Positions 1 through 11,396 of a stretch of DNA of 64,000 nt are shown here, one piece after another. The number at the start of each line of letters is the position of its first letter. Position 1 is the first letter of the stretch. The stretch spans positions 22,889,110 through 22,953,109 of the forward strand of contig JANJXV010000025.1 of the NCBI GenBank assembly GCA_024803745.1, in the 5' to 3' direction. A program made the translations under genes and the position numbers. This DNA comes from Megascapheus bottae (taxonomy: Eukaryota > Chordata > Mammalia > Rodentia > Geomyidae). The notes beneath the pieces were generated by a model, which saw nothing but the letters and a program-made list of their open reading frames with translations, did not search any database and was not told the origin of the DNA.

Positions 1-1145
1 CAGTGAGGAGATACCAGAGTGGCGGCGGCGGCTTCTTCTTCTTCTTCTTCTTCTTCTTCTTCTTCTTCTTCTTCTTCTTCTTCTTCTTCTTCTCCTTCTC
101 CTTCTCCTTCTCCTTCTCCTTCTCCTCCTCCTCCTCCTCCTCCTCCTCCTCCTCCTCTCCTCCTCCTCCTCCTCCTCTTTCTTCTTCTTCTTCTTCTTCT
201 TCTTCTTCTTCTTCTTCTTCTTCTTCTTCTTCTTCTTCTTCTTCTCCTCCTCCTCCTCCTCCTCCTCCTCCTCCTCCTCCTCCTTCTCCTCTTCCTTCTC
301 CTCCTCCTCCTCCCCCTCCCCCTCCCCCTCCCCCTCCCCCTCCTCCTCCTTCTTCTTCTCCTTCCACTTGGCTCTCCACGCCTCGCGCCTGGCTTTTTGC
401 TGGTGAACTGGAGTTCAGCATCCTTGCAGAGTCTTCTGCCCTGGCTGCTTTTGGCTGTGGACTCTGCAGATCTCAGTGTCTGCATGGTCAGGATTTCGGG
501 GGGCGGGGGGGGGGATGTCTGTGGCTCCTGTCTGTGTTTGGGTCCCCGGCATGGTGGGGGGAGATGAGAGCCTGCTGGTGCCACTGGCTCTTGGAAAGGG
601 AAAAATAAAGCAGGAGCGCCGCGTGTCTCCTGAGGGAAACGTGTGGAGCTCTAGTGTCTTGGTGGCACCGAGTCAGCAAGGCAGGGCCCAGTTCCCTGGG
701 ACAACTGGGGTGCCCTGGCCTGCAGCGGGGCCTCCTGGACGCTGCCCGGGACTGCAAGCCCCTGTCGCAGCCATCTTGGGCCCTGCAAGGGTCTGCCTGC
801 TCCTCCCCACTTTCCCAGGAGGGCCTGGGGGACCCCGGCCTGCCTGCTGCCCAGTGGCTGTGGAAAATCCTGCAGGAACACAGGATATAATGAAGAAGAG
901 AGGTCAGACCAAAGGGAGAACTTCCCTCAGAACCAGGAGGCAAAGGCCAAAGCCCAGCAGCACGGGAAGCCATGGTGGCTGGTGGAGGAAATCTGAGCAC
1001 TGAGCTGTCCCCGGGGCCAGAGGACAAAGCCACAGAATCCACTGGGGTGTGGCGTGGCGCTAGCCCTGTCCAGACCCACACAGCTGGCCCAGTCCTGGCT
1101 CAGCTTTGGGGGGGGGCAGGAGGGAAGAGGGGGACAGCTACTCAC
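1..1145 (-). other. IL21R: IL21R intron after the start-codon exon (partial)
   Basis: This stretch follows the IL21R signal-peptide exon on the minus strand, so it is the first part of the next intron. The next coding exon (first fibronectin-like domain) is not here. Bases about 34-372 are a (TTC)n/(TCC)n tract. The rest is unique GC-rich sequence in which I recognise no exon. Confidence 0.7.
34..372. repeat. (TTC)n/(TCC)n polypyrimidine microsatellite
   Basis: About 340 bases of almost pure pyrimidine on the plus strand: TTC, CTCCTT, TCC and CCCCCT blocks in succession. It translates as poly-Ser, Phe, Leu or Pro in different frames; these readings are artefacts. Mirror-symmetric homopurine/homopyrimidine DNA of this length can form triplex (H-DNA) structure. 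Confidence 0.97.
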
Positions 1146-1207
1146 CACTCTGCAGCATCAGCAGGAGTAAGGGGACCCCCCAGCCCGGAGGCATGCTGCA
1201 TCCAGAC
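1146..1207 (-). CDS. IL21R: Interleukin-21 receptor, exon with start codon and signal peptide (partial gene)
   Basis: IL21R is a type I membrane cytokine receptor that pairs with the common gamma chain and signals through JAK1/JAK3 and STAT3. Only its first coding exon lies here. The start codon is at 1194-1192. The 16 complete codons plus one base read MPPGWGVPLLLLMLQS followed by a split Gly, which matches the human signal peptide start MPRGWAAPLLLLLLQGG. A consensus acceptor (cctcctcag) precedes the exon at 1208-1210 and a strong donor (G|gtgagt) follows at 1145-1140. All later exons would lie to the left, outside the window. Its position next to IL4R on the same strand fits mammalian synteny. 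Only 17 residues support the match, but splice sites, strand and synteny agree. Confidence 0.88.
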
Positions 1208-2431
1208 CTGAGGAGGGGGCAGGGGAGGGGGAGGGGGAGGGAAGGAGGTGAGCCTGCCGGCCTCACCCTGAGGACCTCCTCCCTCCCCCCCAGCACATCC
1301 TCAGTCTGTCAAGAGCTGGGGTGGAGGGGGTGAACCCCAAGAAATCAGACCCCAAGCTGTATGAAGAGGAAGGGCAGCGAGGCCTCTCTGCCCGCACACA
1401 CAGGACACTGGGAATGGGGGGAGGAGTGGATTACTCTGTCCCCTCCCCTGGGACCCTGGGGGACACATGGGGTTGAAAGTGAAAGGTCAGGAGACACAAA
1501 ACATCCCCTCTCCATGGGGGTCGCCAGCAGAAGAACTGTCAAGATTTTGGGACTTCCCAAAAGGGAACCCTTTGTCAAGGGCTCTGGTTCCTCCTATTCT
1601 TCCCGGCTGCACACCCCCCCCCCCCCCCCCCCGCCCAGCCTGCACCCTCCCGTCACTCTCCCTGGCCCTGTGAGACCCCAGGCTCCCCGTGGTGCAGGCA
1701 GCTGTCCCACACACCTGCTCACCTGGCTTGAACCCCTCTACTCTCTCCACTTGGCCTGGGCTGTCAGACTCCTACTGAACCTTCAAAACCCAGTCCAAAT
1801 ATCCCCTCTTGTCTGTCAATGTTTGACCTCTCCAGAAAGCCTGAGTCAGTCCCTCCTCTGCCACAGAGCGGGGTGGGGGGTGGCCAGAGCTTCTCAGAAA
1901 CTCAAAACACAGTTGCATCAGTGACTAAATGAGAGGGAAGCTACCTCTCCACCAATTATTTGTAGAGATGACCTGGGTGATGAAGAACCAAGTGGCTGGG
2001 CACCCTGAGCCTAAACCTTCGTCTTCTTTCTTCTACCCAGTGCGGTGAGGGCTTTAGTTATGTAGTTGGAGAGAATGAAAGGGTCCATGTTCCATCTCTT
2101 TTCCCTACCACAGGACCTTTGCACATTCCCTTCCTTCTGTCTGTAATCTCCTTCCTCAGCTTCTTTGCCTTCTCATCTTCAGATTTCAGCCTCCATGCTG
2201 GGCTCTCAAAGACATCATCCTCTGTCTGGAGTGAGTGGTGTCCTCTGAGGTCCTCGCAGGTCAGCTCTTCAATAACAACTGCACTCACTACGAGGGCTAC
2301 TCTGTGCAAGTTGCCTGTCTCTGTCCTAGAGTATGAGTTCCAGATACTGGAGAGCACTGTTCACCTGTTCTGTTACTAGAGCACAGAACTGGGTCCAGAG
2401 TGTGCTGTGTATTCAACACTTCACTGAAGAA

Positions 2432-3232
2432 GAATGAGTGAATGAATGAATGAGTGAATGAATGAATGAGGAAGTGAATAAATGAGCAAGTGGAGGGAAT
2501 GAATGAGGGAGTCAGTGAATGAGTGAATGAATGAATGAGCGAAAAAGAAATGTGTGAGTAAATGAATGGGTGACTGAACAAGTACATGAAAGAATAAGTG
2601 AATGAATGAATGAATGAATGAGGAAGTGAATAAATGAGCAAGTGGAGGGAATGAATGAGGGAGTCAGTGAATGAGTGAATGATTACATGAATGAGCGAAA
2701 AAGTAAATGTGTGACTAAATGAATGGGTGACTGAGCAAGTACATGAAAGAATAAGTGAATGAATGAATGAATGAGGGAGTGAATGAATGACCAGATGAAT
2801 GAGTGAAAAAGTAAATGCGTGACTAAATGAATGGGTGAACGAGCAAGTACATGAAAGAATAAGTGAATGAATGAATGAGCGAGAGGGTGAATGAATGACC
2901 AGATGAATGAGTGAAAGAATGAATGAGTGAAAAAGTGAATGAGTGAAAAAGTAAATGAGTGAATAAATGAATGGGTGAACGAGCAAGTACATGAAAGAAT
3001 AAGTGAACGAATGAATGAGTGAACAAATGAATGAGTGAATGACTAGATGGATGAGTAAATGAGTACATCAGTGAATAAGTAAATGGGTGAGTAAACGAGT
3101 GGGTGAATGAATAAGTGAATAAGTAGGTAAATGAATGAATGAATGAGTGAATGAATGTGTGAGTAAGTGAATGACTAGGTGACCGAGTGAGTGAATGAAT
3201 GGGTGAGTAGGTGAATGAGTGAGTGAGTGGGG
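2432..3232. repeat. (GAAT/GAGT)n tetranucleotide array with higher-order units
   Basis: About 800 bases of imperfect tetranucleotide repeat (gaatgaat, gagtgaat, gagcgaaa variants). Longer blocks recur: a segment of the form 'gcaagtacatgaaagaata' appears near 2,578, 2,734, 2,842 and 2,982, spaced 156, 108 and 140 bases. Because the unit is 4 bp, several frames stay open on the minus strand and give His-Ser-Phe-Ile-rich readings that are not genes. Confidence 0.95.
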
Positions 3233-3697
3233 CCACAGGAGCACCAAGCCTGGCCTGTCAATCACCGCCTGCCTCCAGGGAGTTCTCCGGCCCTTGGCAG
3301 GGAGCCTGATTGACCTTCAGATCAGGGACAATGGTCCCCCATTGCTGGTCTGGCAGCTGGGCAGGCTCTGGGCTGGGGGTGCGGTGGGGGTTTGGGGGGG
3401 GCTGGTGGTGCTGGGTCACTCAGAGGGCCCACCCAGCTCTGCTGCTGCTTCTGTCATGGTGCCAGCATTGGCCTGGCTGGGATAGGAAGGCAGAGGCCCG
3501 GGAGTCGCTGCCCCAGGGGCCCCTCCCCAGGGCTGCTGGTAAAACTCTGAGTCCCAGCTGCTCAAGCCCTGAGGTTGGGAGAAGGGGCCAAACCGGCCAG
3601 CTGCCAGGTCACCCCTCCATTCCCAGCAGGCACAGTGGAGGGGCCCAGGGCCGGCTCTGCCCCCAATCCCACTGGATATCAGAAGAAAAAAAAAAAC

Positions 3698-3919
3698 CAA
3701 GCTGGGCCTGGTTGCTTACACCCCTAATCCTAGGTTCTGAGGACTGGTGTTCAAAACCAGCCTTTGCCAGGGAACTTGGTGAGACTCCCATCTAGTACCA
3801 GAAAATCACAAGTGGCGCTGTGGCTCAAAGCGGGAGAGAGCCAGAGCCTTGAGCTGAAGAGCTCAGGGACAGCGCCCAGGCCCTGAGTTCAAGTCCCACA
3901 GCCAACAAAAATAAAAAGC
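3698..3919 (+). mobile_element. B1-ID fused SINE
   Basis: A B1-like (7SL-derived) head, 'cctaatcctaggttctgagg', is joined to an ID-like tail with 'gtggcgctgtggctcaaagc' and 'ccctgagttcaagtcccaca', ending A-rich. This is the commonest SINE layout in the window. Confidence 0.85.
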
Positions 3920-4597
3920 AGAGAGGCTTAGCGAGGTCAGGAGCCTTGTCTTGGTCCTTCAACCAGAAGGCACCAGCCTGCAACGTGCAAGAGACGAGGT
4001 TTTGCCTCGCCTCCCTGGGGGCAGGCTGGGTATCAGATCCGCTTCGGGGGTCGGGGGGGGGGCACTGCAGGGTGGGCTGGATCTGGGGGACACGTGGTCC
4101 GGGGTGTATGTGGGGGACTGCAAGGCCCCACACCCCAGGCCTGTTCTCAGGGCGTTTCACATTGACTCAGAGCTCTCATTTGAGCTGTGGTGTAAAGTCC
4201 CCTTTCCCCGGGGCCCTGGCACCTGGGGGTTTCTGAGGCCCCCGGAGAAGTGTGTGAGAAGAAGGAGGGAAGGGAGACTGTGGGGTACCCAGACACAAGC
4301 TCCTCCATGACCCTCGGTGAGCCTCAGTTTCCCATCAGGTCCTCAGAGCAGTGCACCTTCTTGGGAAATGGTCTTGTTCCAGAAGCTCTGCTGTCTGAGC
4401 ACGCGGAGTCCCAGGGCTTTAGGAGAGCCAGGCCTATAGTAGGTGCCCAATTAACTCAGTCTGACCAGTGGGAGGTCCCCCTGGCATGAGAGCAGGAAGT
4501 TGACATTTGTGTCTTGGGGGGAGAGGGGTTGGAGGGACCCTGGACTCTTCCTAGCTGTTTTGCAAGCTGTAGAGACTCTTCGCTCCAATGAACCACC

Positions 4598-4738
4598 AAA
4601 AAGCTGAAAGTGGAGCTGTGGTTCAAGTGACAGAGCACCAAAAAAAGAAAGGGGGGGGCTCAAGGAGAGAGCCCATGTCCTGAGCTCAAGCCCCCAGGAC
4701 TGGCACCACAAAAAGAAAAGAGAAAGAAAAAAAAAAAG
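4598..4738 (+). mobile_element. ID-like SINE, tail part
   Basis: ID-like unit with 'gtggagctgtggttcaagtg' and 'ctgagctcaagcccccagga', then an A-rich tail. The B1 head is missing. Confidence 0.75.
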
Positions 4739-5114
4739 GTGCTACCAGCGCCCTGCTCACGGGTCTACCCATTTTACAGCTTGGCAAGTCAAGGAAGCCT
4801 AGGGTGGCAAAGCTTCTGCTTCTGCTTTCCATGTGCTCAGAGACCCTTGCCACCTCGGGTTGCCCAACGCCCCCCAACACTGGCTTGAACAAGGCACCCC
4901 TCCACCCCGTGTACTGTTTTCCCTTCTCTGTCCTCCGCTCACTCCCCTCCTCCTCCTCTCCTCCATGCTCTGTCCGACTCTGTGGGAAGCCGACACATGG
5001 TGGGGTCACAGCTGGCCCCCAACCCCGTCGCACCCTGCTTGGGTCTCTTAAGAGAAGTCACCCTTCTCCCAGCACCCTTCTTCTTCAGTATCTTTGAAAC
5101 AATACAGAGAAACT

Positions 5115-5604
5115 AAGATCCAGTGGCTCACACCTGCTGTCCCAGCTACCCAGGAGTCTGAGACCGGAGGGTCAAGGTTCAAAGCCAGCCTGGGCAGGAA
5201 AGTCCGTGAGACTCTTTTTTTTTTTTGGGGGGGGGCTTTATGGGACTTGATCTCAGCCTGGACGCTGTCCCTGAGCTCTTCAGCTCAAGGCTACTGCCCT
5301 ACCCTACAGCCAAGCCCCACGTCCCCGTTTTCTAGAGGTTACTCAGAGATAAGAGTCTCAGGTTCTTGTGTGCCCGGGCTGGCTTTGAACCTTGGTCCTC
5401 AGATCTCAGCCTCCTGAGTAGCTAGGATTACAGGCGTGAGCCAGGGCGCCCTGCTAAGCTCCTGAGATTCTTATCACCAGTGAACTGCCCACCATAAAGC
5501 CAGAAGCGGGGCTGGGGCTCAAGTGGCAGAGTGCCAGCCTTGAGTAGAAGCTCAGGGACAGCGTCCAGGCCCTGAGTTCAAGTCCCGGGACTGGCACACA
5601 CACA
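5115..5604. mobile_element. SINE nested in a SINE
   Basis: A plus-strand B1-ID element (head 5115-5214, tail 5454-5604) is interrupted by a minus-strand copy (5215-5453) whose oligo-T end sits at 5216-5226. Similar sequence (gtgagactct / ctgagattct) flanks the insert and looks like a diverged target duplication. Confidence 0.8.
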
Positions 5605-6045
5605 GAAGCATCCAGAAGCGTGTTGCTGCCCTCCACCCATCCAAGCCACGCTTTGGCCTCCAGGCTCCCCAAACTCTGCAGACGTACAGGAGAGGCTGGC
5701 ACTCAGTGCCAGACACCACAGGAGTTCCAGCCGTGACCACCGGGCCTCCTGTGTCTCAGTGTCCCCAGCTGTGAGCTGGCCACAGACGGCTCAGCATCCT
5801 CGTGCCATGTCCCCAGATGTCATGGGCATGTCTCCTGTCCCCGAGGAGGGGGCTTTACCTGCTGATCAGGAATCCATTCCAGACCTTGTTGCAATCTGGG
5901 GGCCTTCTGGGGTTCAGCGGGGTTCGCCGGGAAACACAGAAGCCAGTGTGGACTGTCTGCCCCTGAGCCACGGAACCACACTCACCCACGGCGGGAGGGG
6001 GTGGCGGGTGTACTTCTGGGCAGGTGGCTCCCACACAGGGGGCCA

Positions 6046-6160
6046 CAGGGGACCAGACAGACAGACGGATAGACAGCCAGACACAAGACAGACAGACAGG
6101 AAGCTCTGGGAAGGAACAAATCAGTCCCACCAGACACAGACAGACAGACAGACAGACTGC
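6046..6160. repeat. (GACA)n/(GATA) microsatellite, imperfect
   Basis: Two blocks of GACA repeats on the plus strand with GATA and CCAGACA variants, separated by about 45 bases of unique sequence. Confidence 0.9.
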
Positions 6161-7329
6161 GCGCACGTGTGTGGCTGTCAGTCTCGAGCTGGGAGAAGCA
6201 GGCAGCCAGCTGGGCGCAGGGACATCCGACAGCCTGCCGGAGCAGCTGCTGCCATTCTGCACCAGGAGGGCAGTTGCAGGGGGAGGGACGGAGAGAGGGG
6301 GAGGAGGCGAAGAAAGGGGAGGAGGAGGAGGAGGATGTGGTGAGCAGGCCCCGCCCCGCTCCGCCCCACCAGGGCACAGCTTCTCTGGGGTGAGTGAGAA
6401 AGCCTCTAGCAGAAGGTCACCTCCATGTGACATTTAGGACCCCTGGGGCGACACCTGTCACCCACAGACCTCAGAGAAAGGACCCATGACGCCAGCAGGG
6501 TGACCGGATGCGGAAACTGAGGCTCTGAGCAGTGGTAAAGTGTTGGAACAGGAGGCCTCGGGGTCCAGCCCCCCTCTCCTGTCGGTTCAGAGACAGAGGG
6601 GGCCAAGGGGACCTCGTGGGGGCAGCCCCAGCCCCCCTCCACCCCCAGACCCTTGGGTACAGCCTCCAGGTCGGGGTCTGCAGAGGACAGGGCCAGCGCC
6701 CCGAGGTGTGTCACAGGTCCCCTCTCCAAGGTGCCTCGCTTTGGCAATCTGGAAAGTGGGGGACAGGAACTGGGGATTCTCCCCACTCCCCACTCCCAGG
6801 GGAGCTCAGGATGGAGGTGAAGACATTCTCAAGAGCGTTTCATCCCGGGGTACACGAAGGATCCGATGTCAGACATTTAGAAAACCAGGAGACACACACC
6901 AAGTGGTTGTGGGGGGCGGGGGGCAAACACTGACAACCCATTTTATGCCAAACTCCTGGGGTACAGATGAGTTCACACAAGGAAAGACCGCGCTTGGGAG
7001 GGTTCAAACACACCTGTATCTGGACTGTAAGGGCAGACCTGCCTGGAGAAAGGGGTGCGAGCAGGGTGGGGTGGGATGGGGGTGTCTTTTCTGCCGCCGG
7101 GGTTTCAGGGACACTCACACAGCCTGGCCCGCCCCCCTGGCTCACTTGGTAAACAACTGGAAGAAAAGAGAAAGTCTCCGCCGTGCCTTTCCTGTCCTCG
7201 GTTTCCTGTGTTCCAGGTGCAGATTCCGCCCCTGGTTGACGGGAAGACACCTGCCCTCCACCACACACACAGCGGCTGTGAGGGGGGCGGATTCTCTTTC
7301 CTTCCTCTCCCTCTCGTCGTCCCTCCATT

Positions 7330-7908
7330 CACCCCTATAATCCCAGCCACTCAGGAGATCCAGCGCTGGAGACACGAATTCTAAATCAGCAACAATGGGC
7401 AACCAATGTCTGTGAAGCTCTTATCTCCAACTAACCACTGCGGGGGAAAATCTAAAATGGAGCTGTGGCTCAAGTGGTAGAGCACCATTTTTTTTTTTTG
7501 GTGGGTCATGGGGCTTGAACTTGGCCTCAGCGCTGTCCCTGAGCTCTTCAGCTCACGGCTCCCACCTTACCCCTGGGCCTGGGTGTTGTCCCTGAGCTCT
7601 TGAGCCAAGCCCCACTTCCCATTTTCTACAGGTTCATTGGAGATAAGAGTCTCAGATCCTTTTGTGCCCAGGCTGGCTTTGAACTTTGATCCTCAGATCT
7701 CAGCCTCCTGAGTAGCTGGTATTACAGCCGTGAGCACTGCGCCTGGCTTAGAGCACCAATTCTGCAAGGACAGAATCACCCTGAGACTCCTATCTCTAAA
7801 TAATCCCAGAAGTGGCACTGTGGCTCAAGTAGTAGAGCAAAAGCCTTGAGCAAAAATGGAGCTCAGGGACAGCACCCAGGCCCTGAGTTCAAGCCCCAGG
7901 ACTGGCAC
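7330..7908. mobile_element. Second nested SINE pair
   Basis: A plus-strand B1-ID element (7330-7489 and 7749-7908) is split by a minus-strand copy (7490-7748). 'agagcacca' appears on both sides of the insert, consistent with a target-site duplication. Confidence 0.8.
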
Positions 7909-8404
7909 AGGCGTCCACATATGCACACACGCATGTGTGGATAAGCACCCCAATCAGGTGCCTTCCAGGCTCACCCCCCTGCTCCGTTCCTCCTCTGCTG
8001 CCCTCAGGCCCTGTGTCTCCTTCCTCTATCACCCCGCCACGCTGAGACTGAGGACCCTGGGCTGCTGTTGGTCCCCTGAGATCACCATACAAGGGATAGC
8101 TCCCATGTGCATTTCTGGACAGGTGGTCCCACCCATGGGTGCTCCTGGAGCTGGAATGTGAAGCCTGCCTGCTGCCTGCAGGACCTCCTCGCTCCCCAAT
8201 CCCCATCCCTGGGTCTTCCAGCCCCCTCCTTTCCCTCTGCCTACATCCTCCTCTTGCACTCATGGTGGCACCCTGAGGAGAGCCAGCCACAAGGACCTGG
8301 CTTCCTGGCAGCTGAACGTCCCCGCCAAGACTCTCTTCCTCAAAGAGTCAGCCAAGGCTGCTGGGGTTTCTCCGTATTCAGAAAGGTCAAATTCTCAGCA
8401 AAAT

Positions 8405-8408
<4 letters not shown>

Positions 8409-8446
<38 letters not shown>

Positions 8447-8460
8447 GCGTGCGCGCACGC
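8409..8460. repeat. (CA)n run ending in alternating CG/CA
   Basis: About 17 CA units, then 'cgcacgcgtgcgcgcacgca'. This is an alternating purine-pyrimidine tract. Confidence 0.95.
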
Positions 8461-8734
8461 AATCAGGCATTTACCGACAGTTCACACTGTGGGAGAGGGA
8501 GCTACCAGCCAGGCTGTGTTCCACAAAATGTCACGACTAAGAGGGGACCCCACAGAGAGGCAGTAACCCAGGGGCAGAGGATCTCGGGAGGGGGGGCCAT
8601 CTGTGCTAGAACGCCAGGATGGAGCTTCTTAGGAAATGGCATAGCCCACAGGCTGGCTTCACCCTGGTGAGCCCTCCAGGCAGGTTTCTTTCTTTTTTTC
8701 CCTTCCTTCCCCCCTCCTCCCTTCCCCTGCCTGA

Positions 8735-8756
8735 GTCATTCCCTCCTTTCTTTCTC

Positions 8757-8805
<49 letters not shown>

Positions 8806-9012
8806 TTCTTCTTTTTTTCTTCTTCTTCTTCTTCTTCTTCTTTTCCTCTTCTTCTTCTTCTTCTTCTTCTTCTTCTTCTTCTTCTTCTTCTTCTTCTTCT
8901 TCTCTTCTTCTTCTTCTTCTTCTTCTTCTTCTTCTTCTTCTTTTTCTTCTTCTTCTTCTTCCTCCTCCTCCTCCTCCTCCTCCTCCTCCTCCTCCTCCTC
9001 TTCTTCTCCCCC
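8735..9012. repeat. (TTTC)n/(TTC)n/(TCC)n polypyrimidine tract
   Basis: About 275 bases of nearly pure pyrimidine on the plus strand in three phases: TTTC, TTC with a few breaks, then TCC. It is the second long homopurine/homopyrimidine block in the presumed IL21R intron. Confidence 0.97.
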
Positions 9013-9514
9013 GAGGAACTACGATCATCTCCTATACACACTCATCAGGCCCCCACCCCACAAAGAGGCCAACTGAGGGCCAGATGCCCCCTCCCCCCAA
9101 TCCCCTCCGGTCCACACTACCACTAAGGGGAAATTCAACCGGTAGCCATCTATGACGTGCACACGTGGGCTTAGCTATGGGTTGGATGAAATGTCAGCCT
9201 ATGGGAGCGGCTACCCCCTCCTTCCCCACCCCTCCGTGGCCTTTCACACCTGGTCAGGACTGTCCACCGTGGGCGCGAGGCAGTCAGTACACAAGCAAGT
9301 CAGGATCTTGCTGTCTTGATGGGGCCCAGGGTTGAGAGGCTGGAGGGAGCCCTTGCCTACTTTCTGTTTGGTTTTTGTCCTATTGAACATTTGGTTTGGA
9401 CAAGAAGGAAGGAGAAACCTCAGTCCCAACTTCAGCAAAGTCTAGTTGTAGTAGATACACCCTCGTAGTGATTTCCTGTGGCTTTGAAAACGCTCCCTTG
9501 TTAAAAATAACAAA

Positions 9515-9770
9515 ACCGAGAGGTGGAGTTGTGGCTCCAGCTTTAGCCTGGAGTGAAAAATTCTCTCAGACACAGCACCCAGGGCCTGAGCATTTTGCTC
9601 AAGATGAGTGCTCTACCCCTTGAACCACAGCATCACTTCTAACTTTCTGCAAGTTTATTCCAGGTAAGATTCTCCCAGATTTCCCTGCTCCGGGATGGCT
9701 CGAAGGGTGATCTTCAGACGTCAGCTTCCAAAGAGCAGCTAGGATTACAGGTGTGACTCACCAGGGTCTT
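9515..9770 (-). mobile_element. Degenerate B1-ID SINE
   Basis: Reverse-orientation pieces such as 'cttgaaccacagcatcactt' and 'gctaggattacaggtgtgac' are recognisable but diverged, so this is an old copy. Confidence 0.65.
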
Positions 9771-9967
9771 TTTTATTTTTTTAATTAGCTAATGACTTCA
9801 TCGTTTCAACAGGAAGTTTTAGGCATGAACAAAACAAGATGCCACATGGTTCCTTCAGGTGGAAAGGCTCCACTTTTGAGGTCTGCAGGCTTCTAGGTTG
9901 GTTTCCAGAAGGCAGGGCGAGCCTCAAGCTCATTCCAAGGATCCCACAATGGTACAATGAAGAGCTG

Positions 9968-10045
9968 TTATTGGTCAGTTTTAGTCTCACAACCACCTTT
10001 GAACCAATCAGTGGGCAGGCTGGGGAAGGTGCGCTCTGATTGGCT
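9968..10045. promoter_or_regulatory. Three regularly spaced CCAAT boxes
   Basis: ATTGG at 9970-9974, CCAAT at 10004-10008 (in ccaatcagtg) and ATTGG at 10039-10043 (in gattggctga). The spacings are 34 and 35 bases. NF-Y-bound promoters often carry two or three CCAAT boxes at about this spacing. Promoter activity is inferred; no TATA box or initiator was identified. Confidence 0.4.
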
Positions 10046-10781
10046 GAGCCTGAGTCCAATGCCCTGGAGAACTGAGAATGAGATCCCTTCAACCAAAGCC
10101 AGGTGCCCTGTCCCTCCCCATCCCACCCCATGATGCCTAGGGACAAAGGAGCTGTCCTCAGGAGGAGGGGAGGGGAGAGGGCCCTGTGGGGAGGACGGGA
10201 AGCCTGGAGAAGTGGGGAGCAAGCAGGATAGCCCTGGGAAAGGGGGCAGGTCCTGGTGTCCAGGGGAGGCCCCGGGTCATGGTGTCTGGGGACAGCTGTC
10301 TCCTAATGCACAGCTGGCATTTCCCATGGATGTGGTGGTGCTGCCACTCCTGCCTCCCTAGCTCTATTATTTAATTATAATTTTATTTAACTATAATTGT
10401 TTTCGAAGGCCAGGCTGTCCCCATCACAACTGAAAAGCCAAGTGTCCTTTACCATAACTGAGAGGGAACCTGAAAGCACCCAGTGAAACCAAAACCAATG
10501 GTCATTGGCCGGCCACAGTCCACCCACCACTGACCTGCAGACCCAAAGGGGAACCAGCTTCCGGGAGATAGGCCTGGACGTGGCACCCCAAGCTCAGCTT
10601 GACGGATGGGGTGTATGGGGAGCTAAGCCCTACTGGACAGGAGTCTCAAGGGAGATGAGAAAGGGGCATGGCAGTGAGCACTGACACGTGTGAATGCGTG
10701 CGCTCAGGGTCTGTGGGTTCCACACACACCACTGACTGCTGATCAAAGGGCATTAAATCAACAACAGCATTATATCCGTAG

Positions 10782-10994
10782 GCACTGGTGGTTCACAGCC
10801 TGTAATCCTAGCTACCCAGGAAGCTGAGCTTGTGCTTTGACGCGGGTAGAAGAGTTTATGAGACTCTCATCCAATCAGCCAGCCAGAGGAGTCAGAAGTA
10901 GAGCTGTAGCTGGTGTTGTAGGATGAAGCAAAAAAAATGAAGCTGAGAGTCAGTGCCCAGGCTCTGAGTTCAAGCCACACACACACACACACAC
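10782..10994 (+). mobile_element. B1-ID SINE ending in a CA run
   Basis: B1 head with 'cctgtaatcctagctaccca', diverged ID-like tail ending 'gctctgagttcaagcc', then nine CA units at 10976-10994. Confidence 0.75.
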
Positions 10995-11235
10995 CATTGC
11001 ATCTGTAGTATTGAACCCTTAAGTGTATTCTTTCTTGTCATTCTGCATGACCCTGCTTTTCACTGTATTGGGCATCCTAAGTCGTTGGAGATGGTTTGCT
11101 TCCACAGAACCAAGTTCTTTGCAAATATAGTGGGCTATAGAAGGGACTTGAATATTTGTGGTTCTGATTACCTGTTGCGGTGTGGGAGTTCTCAGATGCT
11201 GACGATCAACTAGGAGTGATGAGAGCTGTAGAGGA

Positions 11236-11320
11236 ACCAGGGGTGCAGCACAGTGGTAGCCCACTCACCTGGCATGTGCAAAGGTCCCGGGATCTAGCCG
11301 TAGTAGTGAAAAAAAAATTA
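11236..11320 (+). mobile_element. ID-type (tRNA-derived) SINE fragment
   Basis: A tRNA-like A-box region (cagcacagtggtagccca) and a B-box-like 'ggtcccgggatctagccg'. It is too diverged for a functional tRNA gene. Confidence 0.5.
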
Positions 11321-11396
11321 GCAAATATTTTGCATGTAACTATGCAGAAGAAAATGTTGGATGAGGCCACTGGGAGACTTTCTGTCTTGCATTTCT

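Noticed and set aside
3..608. Long open frames rich in Ser, Phe, Pro and Leu at the left end
   Set aside because: They are translations of a TTC/TCC microsatellite and vanish outside it.
2297..3265. Minus-strand frames of His-Ser-Phe-Ile repeats (up to 231 codons)
   Set aside because: A 4-bp repeat without stops in some frames produces these; there is no gene structure.
8606..9155. Poly-Arg/Lys/Glu and poly-Ser/Leu frames
   Set aside because: Both strands of a pure purine/pyrimidine tract are open; not coding.
11236..11320. tRNA-like segments, here and in ID elements across the window
   Set aside because: They are SINE-derived, with diverged stems and embedded in retroposed units, so not functional tRNA genes.
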